Position numbers and translations under genes: made by a program. Below the pieces are notes generated by a model. That model was not told where the DNA came from and made no database searches. It was given only the letters and a program-made list of their open reading frames with translations. A DNA stretch of 64,000 nt. Origin: Rotaria sordida (lineage: Eukaryota; Rotifera; Eurotatoria; Philodinida; Philodinidae). This document shows positions 46,123-57,377 of the stretch, in pieces. Position 1 is the stretch's first letter. Every line of letters starts with the position of its first letter. Location of the stretch: the NCBI GenBank assembly GCA_905250125.1, contig CAJNOL010000093.1, positions 205,518-269,517 on the forward strand, written 5' to 3'.

Positions 46123-49100
46123 AAATTTTATAATAAAAAAAAAAAACTAGCAGTTATACGAGTTCTGTAATTAGACGATGAATGAAAGTATCAACAATAA
46201 TTCATATGGTTCTTTAAACATTTATAATTAAGTATTATATATGATAAATGTAAATTTCAACATAATAATACTGATTAGAGATGTAAAAACGGATGTTCTG
46301 ATTCCGGTTGTAGAATTGAATATTCCTAAGGAAACACATAGTGAAGACATATTTCCTCTATACAATAAGACTGTTTTGAAGACTATGATTATTGGTACAC
46401 AAGTTACAGCATGATTACAATGCTATTGAGAATGGTTCTGATCTCAAATTGTCTGTCTGTTTTCTCAGACTACAAAACTCACATAGAAGTCGCGAGTGTC
46501 TTGTTTTAAATGGAAAGCATTTTTCTTTGCAAAATATTATAATTGAATGTCCCCGTTTACTTTCTCTTGTCATAAATTATATCAGATTCTAGAGTTGGGA
46601 TCAGATAGTTCCGTACTTATCTTTGATATTGACTAAGTAAAATGAAAGGACTATAATATTAATCATTTCACTGTAAGATCAAATAATTGACATGCTTGTT
46701 AAAATAAGTCATGAAGATTTTTTTTTTTATTATTACTGATCAAACATTACATCAAAATATCACATAAATTACTTTTAAACTATGTCCCTGTCTGGTATCT
46801 TTTTCATTATTTTTTATTATTAGGATTATTCTTAGCTTGATTTTAATAGGCGACTTACCGATTTCAGGAAAGTAATTATCTTGCTGAAGAAATTAATTGT
46901 GTTTCACAATAATCTTCGAGTGGATGTTACTTTCATGATTAAGTCCAATATGACTTGAGAGAAGTAGAAAAGCTACAGTATTTCTATAGATGAATGTCAT
47001 GATCTGTAAGAGAAGGATGATACAAATTTTACATTCATTAACCTTTTCAGGACGGAGTTACTTTTGAGAATAATAGAATGTCTTACATAGCCTTCGAGAG
47101 ACTATAGATGTAGAAAAATTGATTAAGAAATGTCATGAAACAAATCCTTATGTGATTCCAATATAGAACTCCGAAATATATTGAGGATCACGAGAGTGAT
47201 TTTATCTTTCACTGTGCCAAGCTTCTTCTCACCATGTAAATTCGAATCCCTTTCTTCTCATCAATTCACAATTTCACAGCTGTTCCTGAACAAACAGGAT
47301 TTTTCTTATTGTTACAAAAAGAAATCCGAATTGTTAACACAATAATATTTTTTTCAATACGAAAATGCAGAAAAATAAACAAAGGCTTGATAAAATTTGA
47401 TACAATTTTTCCGATGTTTTCTTTACAGACCTAAAACTTTTTCTTGTATCATTTGATTAAAAATGTTAAGTATTCTTTTGAAAAACACAAAATTTTAAGC
47501 AAAACCTATAAGTCTAAGGTCTAGAAAATAATTTTTCTAAAAACTGCCTATATGAGCAAAGTAAAATACTAGAAAAATCAATTTTATGAAATAGTGTCGT
47601 TGTGATTGCGTAGAGCATGTTGGGATATATATGCGATAAAAATTTCATATGTATAGGATCAGTTGAAATAAAGTAAACATATATAAAGAAAAAATTTATT
47701 CATTTGAACATACTAATTACATTAATATGTTTCTATCATTTTATCGAATGAAAATAGTTCTATTGAAAAGACTGAATCAAGCGTAATCGAACGAACATTC
47801 TGTTACCAGCATATCACATATAATCTTTAATAATTTGAACACTGTTTGGTATTCGATTGAAACTTGAATATTTGAAAATGAAATAATTCTGACTGCTCAA
47901 TTACTCAGTTAAACATGAGACTTTGAAAAACAAATGTGTGCATTTGCAGAAAATTTTCAGAAGCTCGTATTAACTTGCAAGATATTTTTTCAGTCAGTAC
48001 ATCTCATGCAAGTTACCGGAAATATCAGCAATCACTATGCATAAATACAAAAACAGTAGCACAGACATAGGCATGCATTTGATAACTACATGCAATATTC
48101 TTGCGTGTTCATGTAAGATGTATGACTCGGATGTAAATGCCAAAGTGTTATTTCTGTGTATTTGCAGGATGATTAGAATTTTGTTAAATGCTGGATACCA
48201 AAGCGATTCTATACCAACATGCAAATTGTTCACACGCATGTCGCTTAAAAACATATCGTGCATGTAAATGTAGCATTTTGCGAGTAATTACACTCGTTTT
48301 TTAAGCGTTCGCGTTTGCCTGGATAACGAATCAGTGAACATACTTTCGAAACAGATCATTGACTAGATATCCGATCAGAAACTTTCGAATATCCATACAC
48401 CAAAAATAACATTCAATCGGGTTACTTTTTTGAGTACTTTGAACTTATTACTATCGTTAATGGTCTTAGTCTTTGTGATTAGATCAAGTCGAAGTTTTTC
48501 TTTATATTATGAAATTTTTCAAAATAAAATACATATTGGAAATTATTCGTAATAAATCTTGTAAATGGATATTAAGATTAGTTTGAATTACTATGAATTA
48601 TTGTAAATCTAATCAAATCAAACAAGAAAAAAGGTATTAGGAGCCTGGAGATGATTCAATACACGGTATAAATTGATTAATATGTCTAAATACATGATGA
48701 CATACGCAATTCGAAAGATCTTTATGCATTGACATGGAAGAATAAATTTATATTTTAATGGGATAGCATAAAAATCCGAGAGTTGTTCTCTATTTTCTCT
48801 ATTATGAATTTTTTTTTTAGTAACACTATTGTAATATAAAATGTAGTTCACATCAATGTTGACCTACACACTGTTCGCTCTAAAAATTGATGAAGATGTT
48901 ATTTTTTTTTTTGTCCCTGTAGAATAAAATACTTTCTTATAAACATATAACTTTTTTGGTATGTCTCCTTTTTGACTGACTATATCCTATATGTAAATAT
49001 TAATATCTTCCTTTTAATAGATTATTCAATATGAAAATAAACATATGACAGATTTTTATTCAAAAGTAGAACAAAAATAATTCTTTTTTTTTATTACATT

Positions 49101-49937
49101 CAAAGCTTTAAAATATTTTCTTCTTTTGTTATTACATTGATTTAAGTTCGAGATTAGAATCTATCTTCAATAAAGGGCATAAAGTTCTAGAAATAGATTA
49201 TGAACATATTCTGAACTTCTTTTATTTTTAGGATTCAAATTTTACACCATAATATAAAATTCTAATCGATATGTAAGATTTCAATAGTCTTGGTTCTTCA
49301 TCTAAAATATATGAATGCATTAAAAGCTTTTCTTTAATTTGAATTAAGTTTGCTCTCGACATAAATTTTCTCTTCAACGAACATAATAAAAACTAATAGA
49401 TAGTTCATAGTTTATATGTATAAAGACTGAAAAAAATCAAAAGCTATTGTAATGTCTCCATTAAGTGACATAAACCTTTTTATATCAATAAGCTCCTTGT
49501 GTTTTTTGAAGCGTAAAACCAATTCATAAATCATAATGAATTTCATAGTTATATTTATATATCATAATATTTAGTTTCTAATTCTTTTCTCATTTTTTTA
49601 ACGTAAATATATGATCCTCATATTATGAAGGTTATTATCACTGAATGTTCACTGTTTAGATAGAAATATTTTATTTTTTTATGTATGATATTTCTCAGTA
49701 TGATTTCGATACATCTCAACTTGAGAAAAATGCTGATGACTTTCTTCTAGAGCTGAATAAAGAACTATATATAATTTTTAGAAAGTCATTCATATAATCA
49801 TTTTAGATTGTAATATTTTTCTTGTCATTAATCTTCTTTTTTTTCTTGCATGAAAATATTTTAGATTTCTATTCAATTGAGATTTTTTTTAATATCAACT
49901 TTGATTTTATATTTGATCTTAAATAAGAACTTTTACA

Positions 49938-50915
49938 ATGAGTAATAAACCTATTGAAACATTAGAATATATCTCTGATCAATTCAATCGATATTTAGCA
50001 CCTAGTATATTTCTTTTTGGTATAATGGGAAATATTATGAATTGTTTAGTTTTATCACAACGAACACTTCGATCAAATCCATGTGCATTACTTTTTCTTG
50101 CTTCATCATTTATTGGTCTTATTTCAATTCTACTTGGTTTACCTACTCGAATATTGGCTGGTTGGCACGCTGATCCAACTACAACGATTAATTGGATATG
50201 TAAAACTCGTGTTTTTATTGTATTTAGTACAAGAACAATGTCCATATGGTTAATTACATTAGCTACAATTGATCGATGGTTAATATCATCTATTAATATT
50301 CATCGTCGACAAATGAGTAATTTAAAAAATGTTAAACGAGAAATATTTATCACTATAATTCTATCGATTCTCTCTTATATTCATATGTTTCCCTGTTATG
50401 GAGCTAATAATATTGATGCACCATTGAAATGTTATGAAAATACAGCCGGATGTCTTCTTATGACGGATCTAACTTATGTATTATTCTCTATAATAATTCC
50501 ATTGATATTAATGATTATATTTGGTCTATTAACCATTTCACATGTACATCGTATTCATACTCGCGTAGCATATGTAGACAATACTGTAAGAACTATTGAT
50601 CATAGTAGACATGTAAATCAAAATTCAAAGAAAACTGACAATCATTTACTTCGTATGCTTTTATTACAAATATTTTCATTAATAGTATTATGTATTCCAC
50701 AAGCTGTCCAAAAACTTTACATGACATTTAAACCATTTGGTTCTGGTTCTAAATTAGAAGATGCTATCAAAATATTTCTTTATAACATTGATATACTTCT
50801 AGCTTTCATGGCAAGTGCAATGCCATTTTATATTTATGTATTAGCGGGTGGGAGTGTCATTCGAAAAGCCTCTATAAATTTAATACGACTAATACAACGA
50901 AAGATAGCATGTTGA
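49938..50915 (+). CDS. Rhodopsin-like GPCR, rotifer family copy 3
   Basis: Intronless, 325 residues, seven helices. TM1 has GNIMNCLVLSQRTLRS. TM2 has SSFIGLIS without Asp. TM3 ends ATIDRW. TM4 is followed by an extracellular loop with two Cys. TM5 has FSIIIPLILMIIFGLL, TM6 CIPQAV and TM7 AMPFYIYVLAGGS, then IRKAS. ICL3 is the most divergent part relative to the other copies. Upstream 49600-49937 is AT-rich and may hold the promoter. Ligand unknown. Confidence 0.9.
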   Translation: MSNKPIETLEYISDQFNRYLAPSIFLFGIMGNIMNCLVLSQRTLRSNPCALLFLASSFIGLISILLGLPTRILAGWHADPTTTINWICKTRVFIVFSTRTMSIWLITLATIDRWLISSINIHRRQMSNLKNVKREIFITIILSILSYIHMFPCYGANNIDAPLKCYENTAGCLLMTDLTYVLFSIIIPLILMIIFGLLTISHVHRIHTRVAYVDNTVRTIDHSRHVNQNSKKTDNHLLRMLLLQIFSLIVLCIPQAVQKLYMTFKPFGSGSKLEDAIKIFLYNIDILLAFMASAMPFYIYVLAGGSVIRKASINLIRLIQRKIAC

Positions 50916-52270
50916 TCTAATTGATTAGTATTACATACTTTATTCTTATGAAATTTGTTTAATAATTCAAAACAAATATTTTTAAAAACTTCTTAAAAAA
51001 GAAAATATAATTGTGATATACCATATTACGAACATATCAACTATCAATTATAAAAATTAAGAAAAAACAACATCATTATTTGACAACATCTAAAATAGAT
51101 ATTATAGTTAACCAATACGAATTTTAATTGTAAGAATGTTGATACACTCACATGAAGACACAAGATGAACCTTCTAAAAACTCGATATCATCATTTTTTT
51201 AGTCCTTATGAAATAAAATATATTTTGATTTAAAACAATAATAAAAATTTTCACTCTCCAACAGTTGTTTGTTTTTTTCTTCTTGATGATGTCTACCGAA
51301 TCTCAGTATCAATTAAGTTCCGAGATGCATAATTCATAACATGCAGTACAATTAAATGTAAAAATAAATGTGAGGAAATTATCTGATACCTTATATTGGA
51401 TCTAAATTTTGTATGACAAACATTTGTCATAAATTAATTGTCTCGGATTTGATGAAAAGTTATTGAGTAATGAATGACTTGAATTGTCAATTTTATTTAA
51501 GTTCAAATTAAATCTAGTTTAACAAAAATTTTCAATCTTGTCTATATTCGATTGAATCATTAACGACCAAATTTACTGAATCGAAAAGATAAATATTCAT
51601 TAAATCAATTTACTGTTTAAATGAGCACACATTTATAATTGAATTTTATTTGATGACATGATGTATTATGTGCTACGATTGATGTCTAAATATGTAAGTT
51701 TCGTTAAGTGCATTTATCTAATAAAAGCGCCTTAATGCATTTACATAGAAGAATGAATCTATCATTTTTTCGTATTTTGCTAGCTGAGTATAATCAATGT
51801 CTAGAAAAAAGTATGTCAGTACATAGTAATTACTTTGACATAAAAATAGAGAGTCAAATTTCATTGAAAAGATGATAGAGAGTGAGAGAAAATTTGAAGG
51901 GCATAAAAGAAGATGAGGGCGGATTAACACCGTACATAATTAGAAATAGAAAGATTAGAAGGCGTTAGATATATGCTGTTGCAAGATGTAGTATACGTGA
52001 AAGGAAAGAAAAGAGATTTATGACACATATGTAATACACATATCAGAATATTCTATATATTCCTTGGATTCTGTGAAATCGAAGAATTCTGTGGATCCTT
52101 TTGAGTCGGTTGCCAGTATAGTTGGTGATTTTTTTGGAGTCAGAATTGGTCACGATTTCAGAATTCGCGGAATTTGGACACTGCTGATAAAAGGAGTTGA
52201 TTGAGTTTAAGTTAGTGAAAGAGAGATTGAAAGTAGTTTATTGAAAAAGAAAGAAATACAAAACAAAAAA
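50916..52270. other. Intergenic, no supported gene
   Basis: AT-rich on the left. From about 51890 rightwards the sequence becomes richer in G and purines, approaching the His-Cys nuclease gene. The short frame at 51718-51930 has no recognisable domain. Confidence 0.45.
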
Positions 52271-53067
52271 CTAAGGTAAATCGTTCTTGTTGAGATAGAC
52301 AGCTCGAATCTTCCTGCAGCTGTATTTGAAGAAGTCACTATATGCGTCCGGATGTTGTAAACCGCGGTGGTATGGATCAGCCTGAAATATACAAAATTCG
52401 GCAGCAATATTTCCGTAAATATGTAACATGATACCTGCACATTGGGTTTGACTATGGTTGACTTCTTGTTTTTCGATACAGAGATGGTCTTCTGATAAGC
52501 AGCCAATTGTGTCGCATAGATGAGATGCTGAATAGAAATATCACTTTAAGTTAAAATATTAACAGAAAAAAAAGTGAACTTACCTTGCAAATGGTTTTTC
52601 TTACATAGGAGCAGCGGAAGACGGCGACCTAAAACAGAACGAAGAATTATATGATGAGGTGCTATCGATAATGAGTTGATATTTTTTGATGCGCAAAACT
52701 TGTTAAACCGGTCTTGAACTAATTTTGGCCAGTATTTGCCATTTAAATGTAAAACAACTTTCGGGTGTTGAACTGGCGGTTCGTTGAGGTGATGTTGTTC
52801 AATCTTGCATTTCATCCAATTTATAAAGAAAGCACCTAAAAGAACAGTTACAATTTAGCTTATTTAATCATAATATTACTCACCGCCTAGTGGTCGAACA
52901 CTTTTCATTGTTGAAAGTTGATCCAGATCGAGCGATGAGTCGACGTGGCGACGATTCACTAAATCAAAATGATGATCAGGTGAGAGTAAAGCTGTTTTAA
53001 AATCATTTATTTCATGAGATTTGAAAGAATTAAGAAATTGCTGTGGTTTTGTTGTTGAAGATGCCAT
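52271..53067 (-). CDS. His-Cys box (I-PpoI-type) endonuclease-like protein, minus copy
   Basis: Exons 52884-53067, 52584-52835 and 52271-52527 join in phase to 230 residues. The last exon holds a His-Cys box: ASHLCDTIGC, then EDHLCIEKQEVNHSQTQC. Counting from the catalytic-type His, Cys at +2 and +7, His at +12, Asn at +21 and Cys at +27 reproduce the spacing I recall for I-PpoI (His98, Cys100, Cys105, His110, Asn119, Cys125). These are the general base, zinc ligands and metal-binding Asn. A second Cys/His cluster and SCRKI follow. Such domains (zinc-binding loop of homing endonucleases, His-Me finger fold) cut double-stranded DNA. The host role here is unknown: selfish element, domesticated gene or defence are all possible. 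Base composition is GC-richer than its neighbours. Two introns of about 48-56 bp. Confidence 0.82.
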
Positions 53068-53487
53068 AAGAAATTATTGAATGTTGTTTAACTTGATAAT
53101 GATATGTAAACTGGATGTTAAACGTGCACAATATATGTATATATAGATTCATTTGATGGAGTGTTATGTTCTGTGAATGATGAAAGGTCGTGACTAATGA
53201 TTATTCTCAAAGAGATAAATTAATTTACGTGAGATGGGAAGTGATTAATAGCTAATTAAGATTAGGAGTCTGTGTCATTGAAATAGAATGATCAATGTAT
53301 AATTCAGAACATTTAATATACGTAACAGACGCTATCAATATTCCAGCTAACGTATTCTATATTTTGTTATTCATTTATTGTTTGGTTTTTTTGTTGTTAT
53401 TCATTTATTGTTTGTTTTTTCTGTATATTTGTGCGTTCCTTCTTTTTTCTTATTTCTTTGTTGTTTTTGTGTGATTTTTCAGTAATT
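53068..53487. promoter_or_regulatory. Divergent promoter region between the two His-Cys genes
   Basis: A 420-bp spacer. For the minus gene, a CTATATATA box (reverse strand, about 53138-53146) lies about 75 bp upstream of its ATG. On the plus side there is an imperfect direct repeat of about 28 bp (GTTATTCATTTATTGTTTGG-type, about 53366 and 53395), followed by a T-rich tract leading into the plus gene. Promoter function is inferred from position only. Confidence 0.45.
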
Positions 53488-54573
53488 ATGTTACCTGTAA
53501 ATATTTTTATGTTCACGGAGCGTAATAGTCAGTGGACTACTGCTGGGAAGTGTTACATTGAGCAAATTTTGCGAGCCAATCCGTTACCGATGACAGCTCA
53601 AAAAACGGAAATTTCGGTTATGATGGGAGTGCCGTATCAAGCCGTTGTGGTGAGCACAAAGAAAAAAAAGGTCATCGAATTTTTGTTGTTTTAGAACAAG
53701 TTGAAGGATGCAAGGTGTGGTCGTGGACTCACACGACAGAAGGCGAAGGTAACGGAACGAGGAACGGTCGAAGAAGAAATCGCTTGTACGCAAACATTTC
53801 TCAAGATGATCACCAAGGAACAATGTGAGAATTTATACAATGAAATGGAAAAAGGTGATGATTATGTTCGACGCATCAATCCTTGACACCTCACGCCAAC
53901 ATTAACGATGGAAGAGTTACAACAGATGACCAGTCTCAAAGATTATGATGGTAAGTTTGTTTTATTTTTTTATTATTCTTAGAAGTTCTGTTTTTAGGTC
54001 CTCACTTCGTCGAGTGGATATCCTGTTTAATAACGGAAACATGCTTATCAGGGCCACATCCCAAAACATTAATACATCTGGTGCCCAATAGCAAAAGATA
54101 CTCCAGCGTTAAGAAAGAAGTTAGCAAATGCTGCACCCAATTCAACAAGAAACGTTTTTCAATTTCCAAGCATCATGTGGCCCTTCGAACGAAAGAAGAT
54201 GAAGTTCCACTGTTAGCGTCTCGGATTGGCTACATGACAGGTAAAACAAAAATCTTTTATATCATTCATCTTAGATTGATTTCTGTTTCTTTTAGCGCCA
54301 CATTTGTGCGACACAAGTGGATGCATATTAAAAGAACATATTGTGCTCGAATCTATCGAAATTAACTACAATCGGACAAAGTGTGCAGGAATTATTTTAA
54401 CAATCTGTCCAGCAAAACCAACATCACCGCAACATATATTAAAGGCAACGCCATGTCGACACGGCTTCAACCATCCTAAATCAAACGGTGATAAATTTTT
54501 GTTTAGTTGTAGAAAAATTCAATGTATATTTCTTGATCAAATTTCTCTTGATTTTCTAAATAAACAAAAATGA
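53488..54573 (+). CDS. His-Cys box (I-PpoI-type) endonuclease-like protein, plus copy, interrupted by an in-frame TGA
   Basis: Exons 53488-53649, 53695-53950, 53998-54240 and 54296-54573 are all bounded by GT/AG and agree in phase (313 codons including the final stop). The C-terminal part parallels the minus gene along its length and has the same box: APHLCDTSGC, then KEHIVLESIEINYNRTKC, with His, Cys, Cys, His, Asn and Cys at identical spacing. A downstream PCRHGFNHP and SCRKI also match. It has about 115 extra N-terminal residues (TERNSQWTTAGKC, VPYQAVVNKLKDARCG) that look like a winged-helix-style DNA-binding region, a tentative reading. A TGA at 53884-53886 interrupts exon 2, so the copy may be a recent pseudogene, or may be translated from a downstream start. 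Coding GC is higher than in neighbours. Confidence 0.75.
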
Positions 54574-56396
54574 CAAATAATATCATTTTCAAAATCATTC
54601 TCGAAACATTAAAACAAAGTGCATTTCAATAAGAAAACGTTTCAATCAAATTTTTGTTTTTCTTCGAAAGGCGTCATGATTTGTTGTTTGTGCTGATTCA
54701 ATAGGCTTCAGGCTGTTAGGAATGACATCTTTCTTTATATTTCTTATTTCTTTCGTGTCACTTTTGTTTATAGTTTTTCTCTTCATCTAATATTATATAT
54801 GTATGTGATATATACCAATATGGTAGTGCAGAAGAAAAAGAAAAAATAAATAAAAGAAAACAACAACTAGAAGATTATTCTTAAAAATAATGTTATGTTT
54901 TCCTTAAAATGAACTCACACATATTTTAAGATCTTATTCATATTAAAAGGAAATGTAACACAGACCGATGTGATATTTACACGTCACAACTGTGTATCGA
55001 TTCAAAAAGTTGTCTTATTATTTTCATGTATTCAAACATAGTAAAATCATCAATTTCTAAGTATATAATTTGCGAATATCTTCAACGGATTAACCTCCGA
55101 TTAGTATTGATATTTAAAAATAATTGTTACAGCAGAAAATTAGAAAAGTGGGGTGTGGGTGTGAGTGTGAGTAAAAGAAAGATCTATACATACACCCACA
55201 CCCAGCCAAAAACAAACACTACAGTTATCTTCATTTCAAGCAGGCATCAGTTCAAGCTATCTAAAGATTTACATTATCTCGCACTATCTTATTGCGGATA
55301 ATACGTTAGTATTCAACCACTAGTACACTAGGACATTACATGCTAAGCTCGACAGGAAATGTTTAAAAACCAACAAAAAAACTGGACCTTGTAGAGATAG
55401 ACAAGTTCTACATAAGTTCAGTGATACTACACCTATTTCAACTTCAAAAAAGGAAAACTAATACAAAACAATATTTTTAGCATACATTTCACACATGTAT
55501 ATATATATATGAACTTGATGAACTTTTAGTAATAATGGCTCTATTGAAACTAGATAAAAATTAGTGCATTTGATGGGGCTCGTCGAGATCTACTTAGATC
55601 CATCAAAATGAAAGTTGGATCAAGCGTACAACGAATCGCGGAGGAAAATACTCGAATCCTGATCTAAGATATTAATTGAATATTTAAATTTCAGATATAA
55701 GATATTGAATAATTAAATTCAACTTTTCGACTTAATATATAAATTGCTAATCGTACAAGATGTTGTCGATTAATCTACAATGCTCATAGATTACAGATTG
55801 ATTATATATTACAATAGATATATAAGCATAAGAGAATAAAAAACTTTTTACTTTGTTTTGACATAAATAGAATTATTAGTAGGATGAACAAAGGCATTCA
55901 TAGAGAATTTTTAATTGAAAATAGAACAATAGCTTTCAATGATGTTGAACTAATCGCTTTTTTTGAAGATAAAACTTAACTTCAGCGAATGTAATAGCTA
56001 CTGGAAATATGCTCGAATGACATATATAAAAGTTTTATATAAAGAAGTTCAATTGGTGGAATTAAATTTGATATGATGACTTTAAAAGGTATTAATAGTT
56101 ATACTTGAAATTCATAAAGATTCTCTTATTAGTTACTATATCTACAGTTTTTCTCTTTCAACAGATCCATTATACTTATATTGCGGAAATTAATATTTAC
56201 TACTAATCTCTCAGTATAAAAAATCTCATTCGTTACACATTCTAGAACAAGTTCAAAACATTATCAACTCAAAAAATTTTAAAACAATTTCAATATTTTC
56301 TTGAGTTCGGAACAAAACGTCCCATAAAGTCTGTGCGTTACTATTCTACTTCTATCGTCAATTGTATTATTGAAAATATTTTTGTTTTAAATTACA
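54574..56396. other. Intergenic, no supported gene
   Basis: Contains the GT-rich/AC-rich pair at 55148-55205 (listed separately) and a short TATATATATATA run near 55500. The open frame at 55026-55301 spans the low-complexity pair and is not credible as a gene. Confidence 0.45.
55148..55205. repeat. Short telomere-like G-rich tract and its inverted partner
   Basis: GTGGGGTGTGGGTGTGAG at about 55148-55165 and ACACCCACACCCAG at about 55191-55204 face each other and can pair. Both contain TGTGGG units, the telomeric repeat reported for the bdelloid Adineta vaga. They are too short and degenerate to call a telomere. Confidence 0.45.
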
Positions 56397-57377
56397 ATGA
56401 CTGATGAATTTACTCAATCATTAGAATATATCTCTGATCAACTCAATAGATATGTAGCACCTATAATTTTTATTGTTGGTGTAGTAGGAAATATTCTAAA
56501 TTGTCTTATTCTATCAAAACGAACACTTCGATCAAATTCATGTGCACTACTTTTTTTGATTTCATCTTTTACTAGTCTTATCTCCATTCTAATTGGTTTA
56601 CCAACTCGAATATTAGCTGGTTGGCACGTTGATCCAACAAATACATTTGATTGGGCATGTAAAACTCGTGTTTTTATTGTATTTAGTACAAGAACAATGT
56701 CCATATGGTTAATTACATTAGCTACAATTGATCGATGGTTATTATCATCTATTGATATTCATCGTCGACAAATGAGTAATTTAAAAAATATTAAACGAGT
56801 AATTTTTATCGTTGTAATTCTATCGATTGTTTTTTATATTCATATGATTTGCTGTTATAAAGCTAATATGAATGATGAACCATTAAAATGTTATGGTAAA
56901 TCAGTTGAATGTCGTATTATGACTGATTTAATTTATGCTATTATAACAATAATAATTCCATTAAGTTTAATGATTATATTTGGTTTAACTATTATTTCAA
57001 ATGTACATCATATTCATACTCGTGTACATACACGAACAATTATATCAACAGTTATATCATCAAGAACAGAAGAATTAAGAATAAAAAAAATTGATCATCA
57101 TTTAGTTCGAATGTTATTAGTACAAGTTCTTCTTTTAACTATATTTTGTATTCCACAAGCAATACAAAAATTTTATATTACATTTAAACCACATAATTTA
57201 CTTAGCAAACAAGAAGATGCTTTAAATCATTTTCTATATAATATTGAAGTAATTCTAGCTTTTATAGCAAGTGGTATGCCATTTTATGTTTATACAATAA
57301 GTGGCGGTACAGTTTTTCGGAAAGCATCAAAAGATTTTATGAAAGAAGTCTATCGAAAATTGACTTGTCAATTATAA
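56397..57377 (+). CDS. Rhodopsin-like GPCR, rotifer family copy 4
   Basis: Intronless, 326 residues, seven helices. TM1 has GNILNCLILSKRTLRS. TM2 lacks Asp (SSFTSLIS). TM3 ends ATIDRW. TM5 has IIIPLSLMIIFGL. ICL3 is basic (RTEELRIKKIDHH). TM6 has CIPQAI, and TM7 GMPFYVYTISGGT then FRKAS. The second intracellular loop is nearly identical to copy 2 (SSIDIHRRQMSNLKN). An AATAAA lies at 57402. Ligand unknown; probably neuropeptide-like or chemosensory by family resemblance. Confidence 0.9.
   Translation: MTDEFTQSLEYISDQLNRYVAPIIFIVGVVGNILNCLILSKRTLRSNSCALLFLISSFTSLISILIGLPTRILAGWHVDPTNTFDWACKTRVFIVFSTRTMSIWLITLATIDRWLLSSIDIHRRQMSNLKNIKRVIFIVVILSIVFYIHMICCYKANMNDEPLKCYGKSVECRIMTDLIYAIITIIIPLSLMIIFGLTIISNVHHIHTRVHTRTIISTVISSRTEELRIKKIDHHLVRMLLVQVLLLTIFCIPQAIQKFYITFKPHNLLSKQEDALNHFLYNIEVILAFIASGMPFYVYTISGGTVFRKASKDFMKEVYRKLTCQL

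Larger units (their letters stand above)
42535..49937. other. Long intergenic region with repeats and a GPCR relic
   Basis: Apart from the items listed separately (44128-44165, 44918-45600, 45975-46122) I see no gene. Frames on both strands at 47994-48267 overlap each other and look fortuitous; that stretch is notable only for many TGCATG/CATGCA words. Confidence 0.45.

Noticed and set aside
47994..48267. Two fully overlapping open frames on opposite strands
   Set aside because: Neither shows a domain, splice partners or codon bias like nearby genes. The stretch is simply stop-poor.
52384..52440. Possible extra intron in the last exon of the minus His-Cys gene (G|GTATCA ... TTTCAG)
   Set aside because: Removing it creates an immediate stop, whereas reading through is open and keeps the alignment with the plus copy.
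54081..54365. 94-codon frame reading through the intron at 54241-54295
   Set aside because: It follows exon 3 into the intron. The spliced model keeps the alignment to the minus-strand homologue and restores the His-Cys box.
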